The notes under the pieces are model-generated. The model was not told the DNA's origin and did no database searches. It saw only the letters and a list, made by a program, of their open reading frames with translations. From contig JAPFBE010000002.1 in NCBI GenBank assembly GCA_034336665.1, forward strand, positions 4,758,146-4,822,145: 64,000 nt of DNA, given 5' to 3'. A program made the position numbers and the translations under genes. This document shows, piece by piece, positions 26,060 through 38,400 of this stretch. This DNA comes from Luscinia megarhynchos. Taxonomy: Eukaryota > Chordata > Aves > Passeriformes > Turdidae. The first letter of the stretch is position 1, and the number at the start of each line of letters is the position of its first letter.

Positions 26060-26083
26060 TCTCCTTTCTTGCAAGAAAGGAGA
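26060..26083. repeat. perfect 24-bp palindrome centred on TTGCAA
   Basis: Twelve-base arms (TCTCCTTTCTTG) are followed directly by their exact reverse complement with no spacer. Pairing stops at the flanking A on each side. The core TTCTTGCAAGAA contains two TTC/GAA half-sites and a TTGCAA centre, resembling dimeric transcription-factor sites of the C/EBP or heat-shock type, but this is only a resemblance. Confidence 0.92.
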
Positions 26084-29000
26084 AGAATTACACATGACAA
26101 CAGAACAATTTAATATGGCAATGCACTTCTTTTTTCAGCTGGCATTTTCTATTATTTGCATACTTTTAGTAAGATACAACAAGATATGACAGTTGCTCCA
26201 ATTTCTTGTCAAATTCTCTTTGTATTTTCATCTGCAATAAATGACAAATGGGGCAAAAGCAATGACAGGTACTCTCCTCATCATATGAGGAGGGGAGAAA
26301 AATTGCATACACAAGTGATCCATTAGTTTAATGCAAAAGAGATTATGGAAGCAGTAGTCACTCAAGAGCAAAGGGATAAGTGATGTTCTCACAAGCCATT
26401 ACACTAATGGTGAGAGCAAGGGAATGCCTGTGCAATTGCCAGAGAGCAGGCTGAGAGAGACCTCTGGGGATTCAGACAGTGCACAGGGCAAAGGAGAAAC
26501 TGCTCAGCCCTGGTAGAGGGATGACTGCTGACTTACAAAATCATATGTGTTATTACAGACATCAGACCCATCCTTGCAGCCTTTACTTGTTAAATGTCAG
26601 TCCCTGGTTTGTGCAAGACCCCATGAGTCAAATGATTTCAAAAGCATTGTCTGAGGGGCTAAAGGAGGCTGGCACAGCTGATGCCATGCTCCCTTTTAGC
26701 GAGTGAAGGCTGGAAATGGTATCTCTGAACTGTAGGTGACTCAATACTATCAAGTCTATGTGAGACACAGCAGACACACACATGTGGTCACATGCCTCAA
26801 CCAGCCCAGATTCTCAGAACCAGGGAGGCACTTCACAGACTCGATGTGCCCCCTGCAGTGCTGACTTTCATCAATCAGATAGTTAAACACTGCTTTCAGA
26901 CACTTTGGTGTGCTGCATATCACACCAGCTCCTACCAATGGGCACACACTGCTAAAAAATCTCCCTCATCTGCTGGCTTTTTGGCAGTCAACAATAGGTC
27001 ACTCGTAATGCAATTTCATTTCCTTAATTAAATCTTCCCTGAGGTATCATCACAGATTATTATTTCCCTTTGATTATTTAATATTTCAGAATAGAGACAG
27101 TCTCACCCTGCTTTCATGGGGTAGAAAGTTTCTCCCTTGATTAACCCCCAGAGAAGATGACAGGATTTTCTTTTTAAGTGAGTAACATTCATGTTTATTA
27201 AATAAACAACATCTAAAAGACCATACAACAAGGCTTAGGAGAATGTAAGGGGAAAAGTGAAGCACAGCCAAGTCAGAAACACCCCAAATCAACACAAAAA
27301 ACCCTGTAGTTTCTTGCCATCTCAAACCTGCAGAGTTTGTTTGCAACTGAAAGACCCCCAAATCCAACTGCCTTCCAGTGAGAGCAGCACTTCTGGGAAT
27401 TTAATTAAAACCAAGGCTTTTCCTAATGTTTGTAGTATCTGTAGTCACAGGGTCAAGGAAAAAAATATCACCGGTTTCCAGCAGTACAACTCAAACCCAC
27501 ACACACAGAAAGTCTTGAGCCCTGTAAGCACCCTGATCTCATAGGAGAAAGTCTCCACACCAAAAACCTTGAAAATTCCTCCACTGGCAGGGCGTCCAAC
27601 TCCTGAGTTTTCAACACTTATAGACAGAATTATTGCCTGGATATGCAATTACCCTTTGCACTTTTAAGAAGTACATTGCTCTACATAGTTATGTGCAGGT
27701 GATTATGAATCAACCATTACTGCTTGTGACACCTTCCACTGAACATAATGACATTCAGCCCGTCTGTTAAGGAAAAACAAAACCCCCAGGGAGACAGACA
27801 AACGATGTGAGCAACATACACTTCAAGGAAATGCTAATATGAACTACCAGAGAAATACTGACCAGAAATTCCAGTCTTGTATTGACACAAGCAACCCTAT
27901 AGGAGATATGAGGTGAGATTTACATCATCCAGCTCTAGCTTTTTGCTTAAATTTGCATTGAGGCTTCCTTGAGAGATAGACACAGGAAATTAAAACTTAT
28001 TTTAAAAAAGAGAATGGATCCTCCCAAGCCCCTCTCCCCACTACAAAGAACCCAGTTATTCCATTGGCACAAAAGGGCTCAATTCTAGATGGCTAAAGTA
28101 AGGTGAGATACATTTAATACAGCAATGGGAGAAAGATCCCCAAAACACTCACCAAAATGAACAGGAATCCCCAGTACCCTCTAAGAGCCACAATGACCCC
28201 AATAAGTAACTTGTGCATGAAAATCCCAAGCAGAACTCATTGAAGTCTTCTGCATTTTGGAAGAGTTAAATATTTAATCTACTAATAAGGCAAAGTCTAA
28301 AATGTCTAAATTCAGAAGCCACTGTCTCACAAATGGCCACTATCAGACACAATTCTGTGAAACACAAGGTATAGCCCTGAGCAGTGAATCATGCAGTGTC
28401 TGCCCCTATAACATCATACAGAGAAGATAAACACATAGCAGCAGTTCACAGATATCATTGCAATGGACATTTTGTAGCAGCAAAGTGAAGGATCTGAAGG
28501 AAGAAAGTAACAAACTACTCAGGCAGTCTATTACCACTGGCTCATTGAGTAGAGAAAGAAGCTTGAAGTGAGTTGCCAGACTTTGTTCCAAAAACAAAGT
28601 ACTTCAATTATGTTAATTTAGTTAGCTAGCTAGCAAAAGAAGAGGAAGAGGGCACAAGAACATGTATTTAAGAATAAGCAGTATTTAGCAGATCCACAAA
28701 GATAAAAATAAGATTAATAGACAAAAAAATTGACCTGAGATTCAACTAAAATGGAGGAGAAAAAAAATGCCCTCACAGCAGAGTTTTAACTTGCAGAAAG
28801 CTGATGACGTTAAGCTCGCCATACAAAAAAAGAAAAATTACCAAATCATGGACAAAGATTTTTGTCAAAAGACAAAGAGAAAACTACATTCCACAATAAT
28901 GCAGGAACAGAGGCAAATTTGACCTAATTAAAAAAAAATAAAATCAAATACTACAACTAAATCCCTGATCAAAATATTGGTGGTGTAAAGGAGACGAAGG

Positions 29001-29302
29001 AGAGAAAGAGATCACATACAAGAAACTGGACTGTATCCAATTGAGATAGCACTGGAACAGGAGCACACAAAAAAAGATGCAAACCTGTGCTTAGTGGGTT
29101 GGAGTTAGCAGACAATTAGTCTGGGATTTAACGTGAAAGGAGTATCTGAAAAACAGGAGTGCACAGTGTAATGGTGACAAATCAGGAGCAGGATAGTATG
29201 CAGGTACCAAAGATGAAGGCAGAGGAGAAGATTAAGAGAAGATTCAGGGAAGGACAAAAGACAGCTGAGGGAAGATATGAGGTTCACATACTCATGAGTG
29301 CA

Positions 29303-29340
29303 TGAGAGAGAGGAGAGAGGGGAGAGAGAGGGGAGAGAGG
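29303..29340. repeat. GA/GGA purine-rich microsatellite
   Basis: A run of GAGAG and GGGGAGAG words, uninterrupted purines on the plus strand from about 29303 to 29340. It is low-complexity DNA with no gene content. Confidence 0.85.
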
Positions 29341-29974
29341 TCATCAAGAGAAAGCAGTAGGAATCAGGTTCATGACATCCTTAAGGAAGTGATTCTTAAT
29401 GCAACAGGTAGTTGAGCTGTGAAATTCATTTTCAAATACAATGTAGGTACAGATAGGTTCAAAGGCAAGCAGAGGAGATTTCATGGAGCAGATCTCTGTT
29501 GAAAGGTACTAAATTCACAGAAACACAAGCAGTTAAAGTTTCTGAGCAGCAAATGGTTGGGGTAAGGTTAAAGAAATAATAAAGAAAAATGGTTTTTCTC
29601 ACAGCAGACAAAAATCCCCTCAAAGCACAATCTCCATTGCTTTAGTATGTCTAGACCAAAAGATTTTTACCCTTAGGCCTTCACATCTGTTCACAGTCCA
29701 CCCAGGTGATGACTGTCACAAACACTTTAAGCCAGCAAAAACGGACATTTCCACAAGGAGAAACACCTTGCTTTCCTCCCACTTCTTATTTCCACATTTT
29801 GCTGGGTGTTTGCTTGCATTGCTATAAGCCTTCACAGAACAGCCAAGCAGACCTCACTCTAGGTTAAAAGCACACAGCATAAAATAACTGGTTACTTCTA
29901 ACCCAGGTCACTTCCCTGACACAGCTCTCCAAGCAGGCACACAAATGCATGTCCTGACCCAAGGGAATGACTAA

Positions 29975-30280
29975 CATGCAGAAAAGAGTGACTAGAGAAG
30001 CAGAAGGATGCACTGGGATTATTTAGCCTGGAGAAAAAAAGGCTCAAAGGCCATCTTATCAATGTGCATAAATAGCTGGTGGGATGGAGTGAGGCAGACT
30101 GAAGAAAGCTCTTCTTAGTGGTGACCAGTGATAGCACCAGAGGCAATGGGCACAGACTGAAATCCAGAAAATTCTCTTTAAGAAAAAAACATTAACTAAG
30201 AAAGAAAAAAGCCCCCAACAACTGTGAGGCCTGAAGAATGCAGGCACATAGGTAGTTGGATGGCAGATTTGACATAAAAT
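29975..30280 (+). mobile_element. CR1 LINE 3' fragment, internally decayed
   Basis: The blocks 'ATTTAGCCTGGAGAAAAAAAG', 'CATCTTATCAATGTG', 'AGCTCTTCTTAGTGGTGACC', 'AGAGGCAATGGGCACAGACTG' and 'TTGGATGGCAGATTTG' match CR1 in plus orientation and in the right order. Between about 30175 and 30240 the family sequence (the 'TTCTTTACTGTGAGGGTG' to 'TGGAACAGGTTGCCCAG' part) is replaced by A-rich and unrelated bases. The copy therefore carries an internal deletion or heavy decay. The minus-strand frames at 29898-30247 are incidental. Confidence 0.82.
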
Positions 30281-33200
30281 TCCTATGGGAGATCACATCT
30301 CTGCTAGAAAAATATTTACTACCTGAAAATTTTGGGTCAATAAACTGAAAATGGCTAAGTATTTGTGGCAGAGCATGACAAGGATCACTGAAAGATTCCC
30401 ATTTTTGTTCATGGAGAGCAAAATACCTTCAAGGAAAGGGAAAGAACTTTTCAAAATATTTTTCCTACATATATACTTGGCTATCCATACTCAGCCTCAG
30501 AAAAAGCCAGAAAAAGACTAAGTACTGAAAAAGACTAAGCACAGTGATAAAGCTTCTGCTAATTCACTTTTGCTTCATCTATCAATGGATTAAAAGTTTG
30601 ACACCTCCAAGTTCTGTCCAGCTATCAGAGCACTTCAAGATTAGTTCTGCCTCCTGCTATGTGAATACCTTGACCAGGGAACCAGTGGCACAGCAGAGAC
30701 ACCCTCCAATCTACCATCCAGCAGAAGAGGTGTCAGGCCAGGGGAAGACTGAAAGGTAATTGTACACACAACATGCAAGGCAAGTGCTACCAAACAAGCA
30801 CAAGAAATTTGTTAACTAAACAGAATAAAAAATAATCTCAAGATATTAAAAAAATCCATTAACTGTCTCTTTCTTCATCTTAAGAACAACAAATTTGCTG
30901 CTGTTGAGCAGCATGCTCTGAACTGCTCAACTGTCAAACAAATGTACTGACACACTAAAGAAATGCATTTCCCACATTCATGTTTTGCCAGATTAAACAA
31001 CTGGAGGATGGTCTTCAACATACCAGAGCAACCCACAAGGCAAACAATGAAGGTCTTTGAAGGAATAAGACAAATCACCAGAAAAGCCTGAGACTTTATT
31101 TAAAGCCATGATTTTTCTGTCCATTGTACTAATGACTGGTTTGACAACCACAAGAGAAGGGAAGCCAAAATGGGACATTTGTCTCCTTGATGAGGACCCT
31201 TTTGAACAATCTGGTGAGAGAGTTTGCGTATGCTATACCTTTAGACAGCCCCACTGTGTCAAAATACAGGCCATTTTGCAAACAAAAATAAGAAGGTCCC
31301 AATACCACTGAAACCAGGAGGGCCCAAGCAATAGCACTATCCTTAGTTTGCACCAGATGCTTGAAAGCCCAAACACAGGCTCAAACAGATATAAAAAAGG
31401 TGTTTGTGAGGTGGAAGGAAGTAGAGATAATGAGAAGAAAAAAATTGTTCCTAGCAGTGTCAGGAGGGCAAAAAAGAGAAACTCACTAGCATAACATAAC
31501 CTAAATGGGAAAATTGAATAAAAAAAGGGAGCAGGGATCCCGTTCAAGGTGATCTTGTCAAGCCAAAAGCAACTGTGTATCTTTAGGAGACTGCTTTCCC
31601 TCACAGATGTGTTGTTGTTTTCCAGTGCACAAGTGTTAGAAAACTGCAAACTGAGAAATCTGTGTGGTCTCTGTCCCACATAAATATGCAGTGAATATTT
31701 CCACAGTTATTTTAAGACTTCATGGGCCAAATGCATCCCTAGTGCAAGATCAGTGACTTAAATGAACTAGGCATAAGCAGAGAGATGGGCCCCAGGCTTC
31801 CACGAAGTAAATACAATAGTACAGCACTTTAATGATGTGTACTGGAGATTGGAGATAATATTCAAGAAAGGGCTGTATTAAGAAATGGCAGAGTAGGTCA
31901 AGGCTCATTCTCTGCACTGTGGGAAATCAAAGCATTTTGAAGTTTTCTTTACAGCTGAAACAGAACAACAACCACCACCTTGCCACACCTCCATGTCTGA
32001 TCTCTCCCAACTGGATCTGATCATTAAACAAGGCTGCAGGGCTCCAGATCCTCTGAACAGTTGCCAGCTGCAGTACAAACACATTCTCATGTGGAACATT
32101 TTGATTCTGTTTAAAACAGCATTTTTTTGACAGAAAACGGTTCCACTGGCAAATTTTCATGCAGCTTCACTACTTAATATGCCTCCCCTCCTCCCACACA
32201 TGCATGCTCCAGAACTACTGCAAGAAGATAATTATACTGCATGTTCACAGTGTATTGGATTTGCTCCTGCCAGGTCACCTGTCTTAACAGGGAGTGAGAG
32301 ACTCCAAAGCAAAGAGTCATCAAAGCAAGGATGATGCAATGTCTACACATAAATGACATATTCCCCCAAAATACCTGCAAATAAAAATACATGGCATTTG
32401 GGGGGATGGGTGGGGTTGAAGAGGCTTGGTAGCCTCATGGTAGCTCACATGGTGACAAATTCAGCTCTTTACTCAAGCAGCTATCTGTCAGAAAATGAGT
32501 ATCATAATTATATCATCAATCTTGATCAACAACTCATGACTTGCTTGTGATTTGTGGGGGTCTCTAGTTTCCAGCAAATAATTCACCAGTGCTGCACAGA
32601 TCTGAGTACTACTTGTACCTCCATCTCTTCCCTGTGACTCAGCATTCAGCAAGGCTGCCAAGAGCTGGTCCAAGCTCCTGAACGACACCTGAAGCTGGGC
32701 AAGCCCAGCAGGACAGCACTGCAGGGACATGAACTACAGCAAGAAGAGGAACATCAGAATTGGTTAGCAGTCTATGAAAAAGTCTTCTCAATGCCAGCCC
32801 TCCCTGCTATAAAACAGGATTATTTTTTTTCCTCCACAGCAATTACATAAAAATCGTTCATTATGCAGAAGACTTGCTACCTCCAGCAGATGCAGAATTT
32901 GCCTGCTGACTTCGGCTGAAAAAAGTTTTTTCACCTCCTGCTTCCTTTTAAAAACATGTGTGTGGGGAAACAAGCAAACAAACAAAAAAAAACCCTTAAA
33001 AGCCCCTAGAGGGAGCAAACTTTTTTTATTCATTCATTATGAGCTGCAGTTTTAACTATGTTCCTCTCATGAGAAATCCTCAATTGGCATGAAGTCCAAC
33101 TGAGACCTCTGCAGCTACGAAGTCTCCCACTCTACCATCTATAAGAATTCATGAAAAGAGAATCAAGGAAAGTAGTTATGGAAAAACAATGGTTTTGGCT

Positions 33201-35255
33201 GAGTGGTATACCTGGAAAGCATGTCTCTGTAATCTCTCACCTTCATTTTTTCACTCAAACTTAGAGGTGAGCCCAACAACTTTCTAGGCTCTGATCCAAT
33301 GTCCTCTGAGATTACCACATATGATATGCAGCTTATCAAAGCTCTGACTGAATTACATCAGTATCCTATTACATGGGAATTCATATTTGAAAGCTTTCAT
33401 ATTCACCACTAACTACCAGGATTCCACTGAAAAAACTACAGCATAAAACAAGCCAAATGAACATGCAAATTCCCACTGGATGCATCACTGAGGCATGAAT
33501 AAAAACAGTTCAGAAGACCAAGACTGAACATAGATATTCTGGGCCAGATCAAAAGAACAGGGTTTCTGCAAAATTTAGGCATTGAAGTTGAAAATGATAC
33601 TCACTGCTACTCAGTCCTGCTCCCAGTATAAGAGGATTCAGGAATCTCGTGTTCTGCTCCTGTGCATCACAGAAACACCAGTCTTGACAACCCACGTGCT
33701 ACTCTGCATATAAATTACTGGAACCAGCTCTTGGCAAAGGCACACATAAAGCCCCCCCTCTACCCTTTAAAGCAGAATTATGCTCCCTCTTGCTCTCAGG
33801 CTCAATCAATCTTCAAATCTTCCATGTAAACATAACTTTGGCCAGATGCGTGCAAAGCATGTCCCATACTCACACACACTTAGAGAAGCTCCCTGCCTGT
33901 TGGGATACATTCCTGGAAAGACACAGATCTAGGTCCTAGATCTAAATCAGTTACAAGCGAAATAGTAACACCCTTCTTAGGGAGGGCAGCTCCTCCCTGA
34001 ACACCACGCCTTACCCAACACAGCAGTTCTGGAGTTCCTGCTTTTAGGAACCTGCCTCCCTTCAGGCACTGTTGACATTTTTGCACTTAATCCAGGGCAC
34101 AATGACACTGAGGGGGCAGAGATGCAGCAAGCTCCTTTTGCCTTCATTACACAGGGAATTAAAGCTCTGGGGACAGCAGAGTGCTGCACATAAACTAGTC
34201 ACACACAGCCAACTCAAGATAATCTGTCATGCCTTTTTTTTGGTGGAGCACTGCACAAAACATGGCTACAGTGTCCTGGATACAAGCTAGTAAACTCACG
34301 ATATGCCGTGAACACTTAGCAGCTTAGATCTTCATTTGCTTAAGGCCCCCTTATCACTTTTCATTTCAGCATGTGGATGTCCCCTCGTGGTCCCACAAGG
34401 ATTATACGGATTAGCAATGCTGCATTTTTATCCTTTTTGGTCCAGGTAACTAAAGCAAGATGAACTGGGTTTTCAGTGACTTATTAGGAGGCCATCACAC
34501 AGACTGATCTCCTGTCCACCTCTCAGACCTATTGTGAGAAGGTCACAAGTCAGCCAAGCATATTATTCACGATGACAATTCCTGAGCTGCCAGACAATGT
34601 GGTGTTAAATCAGACTCCTCCTCAAACACCCTATTTCACATCTTCCCCTTGCTGAGCCAGCTTGACAGCCCATCTTATGCAAACCCTGAGCCTACTACCA
34701 CTACCACCATTTATGCACCAGCTTTCCTAAGGTGCCTTGTCTCTCTAGGGTCAGCAGGACTCCCTCAGCAGGAAACATCACGCGTGCACACACAGTGCTG
34801 GCAGAATTAGGTTGGGAAAAAATAGGTCAAACCAGGCATATATTTAACTTGGAGACCAAACCTCAGACTTGTATTTTCCCAAAAAATAATTCATACACAT
34901 ATGCACAAAATCCGCATTTTATAACCATTAGAAAATCATTCTTATATGAACTATGCAACCAAAATATTTTACAGAAGCAAGGCTCTACCAGAGACATTTC
35001 TATTCCCACTCCAAACAGAGGTTTAAACATAAAACCTCTCTCCTGCAGCCCTACATCATCCTTTTTCTGCAATCAACCAACTTCTTTCTCTACTATCTTT
35101 TGGGAAATCGTTACTCATTTCCACCCAGAGCTTTAGACATTTTTAGGGTTTTTTTTGAAAGATGGTGATGGTGCAGGGTTGAAACAACTCTACAGGGAGC
35201 CTGGCCTGAGCCACTACTCCTATTCCAAGCTTCAAAAAGTCACTTTGCAGACAGT
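30281..35255. other. non-coding DNA left of the hexamer array
   Basis: No recognisable exon. The largest frames are 148 codons on the minus strand (31233-31679) and 134 codons on the plus strand (34732-35136). Both lack known motifs and plausible splice-bounded structure. A 17-bp tandem duplication is at 30510-30543. Confidence 0.68.
30510..30543. repeat. 17-bp tandem duplication
   Basis: GAAAAAGACTAAGTACT is followed at once by GAAAAAGACTAAGCACA, 15 of 17 bases identical. A shorter AGAAAAAGCCAGAAA word just upstream suggests earlier slippage. Confidence 0.75.
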
Positions 35256-35487
35256 GGGGAAAGGGAAAGGGAAAGGGAAAGGGAGAGGGAGAGGGAAAGG
35301 GAAAGGGAGAGGGAAAGGGAGAGGGAGAGGGAGAGGAAGAGGGAGAGGGAGAGGGAGAGGGAGAGAGAGGGAGAGGGAGAGGGAAAGGGAAAGGGAAAGG
35401 GAAAGGGAAAGGGAAAGGGAAAGGGAAAGGGAAAGGGAAAGGGAAAGGGAAAGGGAAAGGGAAAGGGAAAGGGAAAGGGAAAGGGGG
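35256..35487. repeat. (GGGAAA)n/(GGGAGA)n hexamer array
   Basis: About 231 bp of uninterrupted purines on the plus strand, with period 6. The left part mixes GGGAAA and GGGAGA units. The centre (roughly 35318-35380) is mainly GGGAGA with one AGAGAG irregularity and one AAGAGG variant. The right part (35381-35482) is 17 consecutive perfect GGGAAA units ending in GGGGG. Because the hexamer contains no stop codon in most frames, it produces long apparent ORFs on both strands: Gly-Lys/Gly-Arg and Arg-Glu dipeptides on plus, Pro-Phe and Leu-Ser dipeptides on minus. None should be annotated as genes. Such a polypurine/polypyrimidine mirror-like tract can form triplex DNA and is likely length-polymorphic. 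Confidence 0.97.
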
Positions 35488-38400
35488 CATGAAGGCAGCC
35501 TCCCCTTTTCTAGAAGTTCTGCAGCAATTTCCCTGGGCTTCTGATGACCTTCCAAGATGAATAAGACAATACAGCTGACAAGTAAAAAAAAACTTACCAT
35601 GTGGCTCCAACAAGCAAGTCAAGCAGCTGCTCCTTAGATTCCTTTTCTAGAAGATGCTGTCTTCTTCCACCCTACTGCAGGCTCCATCTCTAGACAAACC
35701 TCAGTAACTAAACTGGCAAACTGAAGTCACACGGAGGAACCCAGAACAATTTACCACACATTTGCTACAGTTTTGCTGCATTTCTTGCTTGTGATTTTGT
35801 TCCCACATCCCAAAGTTTTCATTCCCCACCCAGCAACAGTAAAACCTAATTTGTAAATTGTCCTAAGCAACTTCATGGTAAGCAAGCACCCTTTCTGCAC
35901 CACACAAAAGACAGCAATATTTAAGGACTCAGAGACTTAAAATTAGGTAATACAAGTTTTTAATTAAATGGCCTAACATAACTGCTCAAATACACATTAT
36001 AAGGTTTTAGCCTATATCTTGTTATTGGGCATGAAGAATTAGTCTGAGTTATTTAAACAAGTTTTAATTGTCTGAAACATAAAATTGCATGACTAATGCT
36101 ACCTGTGCAGCAAACTGTAATGCAAAGAACAGTACTTGGCAATCACTTGGTTCTTGGAGCAGGGGGAAGGCTGAAGGGGGAGAACAGACTACCAAAGAGA
36201 ATGAAAGCACATGTACAGGGAGTGAGTCTTTGAAAATCTGCAAAGAGGATTCCTTTAGAGTGGCAGTTCTGAGGAGCATGAAAGAATAAGGCAAAGTCAA
36301 ATTTCAAGAGTGGGTAATGTTTTATACCAGGATGCAGTTTCCTGACCAACATAAGAACTGCTGCCTTTAGGCAGGTGAGAAATCTTATTCTTTAATGGGA
36401 ACTTTGCTCACATAAAAAGTAGGTAATTTCTCACACTAAGCAAAATCCTTAAGGAACATTAAGAAGCGGAAACAAAAAAGAAAGTAAATCAGATAGCTGA
36501 CTCTCATAAACCACTAAAGTGTTCGCTCTTGGAAAGGGTCCTAGCATAGGACCATGTGTTTCTCAACTGAAATAATTTTCTAGCCTAAGAAGTAGAGGAG
36601 AAAATACAGTTCAGCTCATTAGTCCCTAATACCTGGCTTGGCTAGTAATTTCTGTGGCTGTTTCTGCTTTAGCCTGCTGCTCAAGTAACGAGAAAGAAAT
36701 GTCAGTGCTTCACGCTGGCACAGGATGCAGCAAGCTTCCCTATGACACTCAGTTCTGTAAAATAAATAAATAAATCACCAGAGGCCTTGCAGCACCGCCT
36801 TTCATCAAGAAAAGTTCCAAATAACTAGAAGGAGCATTGCTCACTCTTAAACCAAACTCAATAACACTTTATCTCAGCATCATGGCTTGCTTCTGACTCA
36901 GGGTATGTATGTGATGTTTCTGAATCATGACTTCACACTGGCTACCACTTGAGAGCACGGTGCAGTCAAATTATTCAACTTAAGAGTTCATGGAAAGACC
37001 TTCTCCTTATCTCTACACAGCTTTCACGGACCTGCAGCCAAGGATAGGACACAACCTAATGGATACTAGGCATTTCATGAGTCTCAAACAGCATCATACT
37101 GGAAACATGCGTTCTGACTCTAAGACTAAATATTTCATCTGCTTACCCCACTTTTCATGGTTAAGCATGTGGCAGGTAAACTTTGCTATTTAAATCAAGA
37201 TGCAGCTTCAGAGGGTAAATCTGGTATTTTCTTTGTCTTCTTAAGGCAACCATGCAGTTGCAAATGAAACATACTTCATTGAAGAAAAGTGTATTTTTCT
37301 TAAATTAAAAATCCTAGAGCCTCTCACATGGCTTTTTTTAACACATCATTAAAGACAACTGACAAATAACCCAGTACTTGATGGATGTTTTGCATTAAAA
37401 TGTGAACTCCAAATTAAATTTCTCCCGAGGCAGCATTAAGATCTTGCAATAAGTCAGTATCTCCTACTTTAATGACACTATCAGTCTTGAAAGATTTCAA
37501 AAGAAAAGCAGCAAGTTGCCCAGCTTGGGACATCAGATGATCACATTCATCCCAGTAATTTATCAAGCACTTGTAAGAGTGCCCAGATGCCCACACACCT
37601 GAGTCACTGCATGCAGCTGCAAGAACTGCATTTCAAATAATTCAGGAAGTAAGCACCTTATAGCAGGCATAGAGTTCACATGCAAAGCTAGATTATCTTC
37701 ATCTTCATGGCTTCTTACCTAGCTTAGCAAAACCTGTACAGTCTGTAATCTACAGGCTGCCAAAGCGATATATTTTGGCAGGACAGCTTGTTTTGGGGAG
37801 GAAGAAAAGTCATGGCAACTCTAAGACCCAGAGAGCAGCTCCTTGTCCCATCTCTGCTCCATACAACAAGCACTCTGGCACTTCACCAGCACACAGCAAA
37901 TAATAACTTGCTTGACCATCTCATGAAGCATTTCCCCCCCTCTCTTGCTCTCCTTCTATCCTTGGAAAAAGCAGACAATTTCCTGTTCCACTTCTGCTTA
38001 CACATATTTCAGAGAGTTCTTCCTAACTAGTCCTCCTCTCTATATACACTGAGTAGCACAACATCAGATCTTCCCCAGCTTGCAGGATGACATCCTAAAT
38101 TTTACATGGAGATGTGTGAAAGCATTTTGTTGGCACCAGAAGTACAGCAAGCTCCTGCTTCCTTTAAAAAAACCTGTCCTGCTGAACCACACATTTCAGG
38201 ATCTGAGGAACCTGATTTGGTAATTGAAGGTGCACATGGCACACATTTTCCTATTAAATGTTAAAATTAATTATACCACATGGCATATTTCAGTCCTGGT
38301 GTTCAAGAGTTCATTAACAAAAATATTTTAAAAGGTGCTAATAGAAACAAATGCGTTTAACATCACAGACTTCCCAGATGACTCCTGCTGTGGAGATGGA

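Larger units (their letters stand above)
25606..29974. other. AT-rich non-coding DNA, no gene recognised
   Basis: Only short frames occur, none with a recognisable domain. The notable structures are a perfect 24-bp palindrome at 26060-26083 and a GA-rich tract at 29303-29340, both listed separately. Confidence 0.7.

Noticed and set aside
29303..29340. GA-rich tract considered as a promoter element or CRISPR-like repeat
   Set aside because: There are no spacers or regular units, so it is a plain purine microsatellite.
35143..35622. Open frames of 159, 129 and 122 codons on both strands
   Set aside because: They are produced by the GGGAAA/GGGAGA hexamer array and translate to monotonous dipeptide repeats.
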